Assembly: GCF_024713975.1 (NCBI RefSeq)
Contig: NC_091106.1
Location: 12,875,001-12,939,000, forward strand
Source: Paralichthys olivaceus
Lineage: Eukaryota; Chordata; Actinopteri; Pleuronectiformes; Paralichthyidae
Direction: 5' to 3'
DNA: 64,000 nucleotides
Within the stretch, counting starts at the first letter, position 1; every line of letters begins with the position of its first letter. The position numbers were made by a program, and so were the translations under genes. Under the pieces are notes generated by a model that saw nothing but the letters and a program-made list of their open reading frames with translations, was not told where the DNA came from and searched no databases. Shown in pieces: positions 62,501-64,000 of this stretch.

Positions 62501-63555
62501 ATTATTAAAATGATTTCACAGCCTCAATTTATAGACGACTTACTGAGGCAACAACACAGAGTCTCCTGTAAAATATCCATATGGATTGTGTTAAAACCAG
62601 CAGAGAAGACAAATTCAGAAACTTCTGATTCAGTTTATGCACCAGAATGGCCTTCCACAGTCAGTCAGTCAACTTGCTCTCCAAGCTCGCGTGCGCACTA
62701 GGGCATGGAGGAGGGGGGTGGGGGCGCCCCCCCTGGCGCCCATCCCCACAGACAGAGATATGGAAGCAGTGTCTGTGTGGGAATGCAGCAGTGATGTTAC
62801 TGGATACACAGCAAGCAGCAGTAACCCTGCTGGGACCTTTGCCACTGGGACCCAGTTTAGATATCGCTAACATGGTGCAGCTTGTTATGGAGTAAATGAG
62901 GACGATGCTGGCAGTGCAAGCGGCATTCAGTCAGACAAAATAAAAAAATAAAAAGAGAAAACAATCAAAACTTACTAAATAGAACCATGACTATTAAAGA
63001 AGTGACGCATTTGACCGGAGGTTTCTATTAGCCACTACTTGGATTCTCACCCTGTTGGCCAAAATCAGCTGCATTTCTATAAGTCTTTCATCTGTAATAT
63101 TATTATTATCATTATCTGTTAAGCAGACTGTGCAACATGTGTGTCGTATAAATTTGCCTCGCGTCACTACATAGCACTGGACTGCAACACAATCCATGCA
63201 GCTAAATGATCAATCAAGTGTTTTTTGTTTTTAATAATTTGAAATGTCTTTAAAAATATCATTGTGTGTATGTGTATGATTTTAAAATTGAAAAGGTCAG
63301 GACTCCCTGACTTCAGATCAGACTACTGCTATTCTACTGTGTTCTAAAAGTAAGCACTTTATGGTTGCCCTCATACATACCTAGCCACTGGACAAAAGAC
63401 TTGACCATAGAAATGATGCTCTTGATGTCCCAGATGTAAGGGTAGAGGTCGTACAGGATGGTGCGGTTGGCGGAGTTGGACAGACGTGTGAACATCTGCA
63501 TGACGGAGCAGCACATCTCCTCAAACGCCTCTGCTCTTGTCTGCCATTCTGCTAC
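56517..63555 (-). CDS. oga: Protein O-GlcNAcase (OGA), C-terminal half (7 exons; 5' part outside window)
   Basis: OGA removes O-linked N-acetylglucosamine from nuclear and cytoplasmic proteins; it has an N-terminal glycosidase domain, a stalk and a C-terminal acetyltransferase-like domain (established). Exons on the minus strand are 63381-63555, 59699-59784, 58499-58603, 58059-58150, 57501-57693, 57225-57384 and 56517-56653; they hold frame and give 315 residues. The first two encode stalk blocks [29 protein letters not shown] and [17 protein letters not shown]. The following exons encode the acetyltransferase-like domain: [62 protein letters not shown] and the ending [16 protein letters not shown]. 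The catalytic glycosidase domain is not in the window. A possible further donor, GAAAAG|GTGGGT, lies at 63994-64000. The 3.6-kb intron between 59785 and 63380 carries a MITE. Confidence 0.95.
61867..62421. mobile_element. Non-autonomous DNA transposon (MITE) with about 50-bp terminal inverted repeats in an oga intron
   Basis: The left end has GTTCAGACCTGGTATTAACA then TCCTGAGTGATCCAATCACA. The right end, reverse-complemented, has GTCCAGACCTGGTATCAACA then TCCTGAGAGATCCGATCACA. The arms agree over about 45 of 52 positions. The 450-bp interior has no transposase. Flanks are both GAGAGA-like, so a target duplication cannot be read with certainty, and the superfamily is left open. Confidence 0.75.
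62714..62748. repeat. GC palindrome in an oga intron
   Basis: GGGGGCGCCCCC at 62720-62731 sits in a G-then-C-rich block (GGGGGGTG before it, CCTGGCGCCC after it), in an otherwise A/T-rich intron. No open frame or splice context marks it as an exon. Confidence 0.8.
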
Positions 63556-64000
63556 CTGTCAAACAGTTCATGGAAATGTAAAGATATAATGTTGACAACA
63601 CTTACTCATTTTGGTTTGTAATATTTGTTTCTGTGCAGCAGACACTTTCACAAAAACCACTGGTGTGCCTTAGTTTGGTTTTATTTAAGTGGCCCAGGTT
63701 GTGATGACAATTGTGACGTGACATCTACAATATATAACATCTGAACTTTTCTGACTGTGACACGCAAATATATCTTCAGAGAAAGGGCTGACGAAAAGCA
63801 GAGAACACAATGCTCAGTGGCGCCAGCACACTCCATCTCCTGTCATAACCACACCACCCAATGGGCAGTATGGGTAATACACATCCACCATTTTGTTTTC
63901 AGCAAATATCACAAGGAAGTTCAGTTAATGATGAACTAGTCTTTTCAGATTCCTCTTACTCAGTTCATGTGCTTACTCCAACGTATGAACCCACCTTTTC

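Overview
The window is nuclear DNA from a ray-finned fish, most likely a percomorph teleost. Every protein gene is split by short GT-AG introns. The encoded proteins align with vertebrate orthologues from end to end, and the spacers hold teleost-style MITEs, a SINE-like repeat and (GT)n/(TAGA)n microsatellites. There are no bacterial operons and no CRISPR arrays.

Layout, left to right. rrp12 (minus; the 5' eight coding exons, running off the left edge). ubtd1 (minus; complete, four coding exons with a 3.9-kb first intron). zdhhc16 (minus; complete, ten coding exons), sharing a divergent promoter with mettl18 (plus; two coding exons). A TTAA-flanked piggyBac-like MITE lies immediately behind mettl18. 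The 5.6-kb spacer that follows holds no protein gene but contains a mir-146 hairpin, with a TATA-like box, an NF-kB consensus, plausible splice sites and a poly(A) signal arranged around it. Next come sufu (plus; twelve exons, complete) and trim8 (plus; six coding exons, complete, with a non-coding first exon). After a 6.7-kb repeat-rich spacer come npm3 (minus; five exons, complete) and oga (minus; the last seven coding exons, running off the right edge).

In human, rrp12/zdhhc16/ubtd1 correspond to 10q24.1 and sufu/trim8/npm3/oga to 10q24.32, while METTL18 lies on chromosome 1. The window therefore brings two segments of the human 10q24 region together and adds mettl18. The mir-146 hairpin sits upstream of sufu, as human MIR146B does. 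Functionally the genes are a mixed set: ribosome biogenesis (rrp12, npm3, and mettl18 as a ribosomal-protein histidine methyltransferase), ubiquitin and immune signalling (ubtd1, trim8, mir-146), protein palmitoylation (zdhhc16), Hedgehog repression (sufu) and O-GlcNAc removal (oga). Exon limits were set by hand from splice consensus, reading-frame continuity and remembered human protein sequences. No alignment was run. I found no wholly new biological system. The strongest unadvertised item is the mir-146 locus and its apparent promoter.
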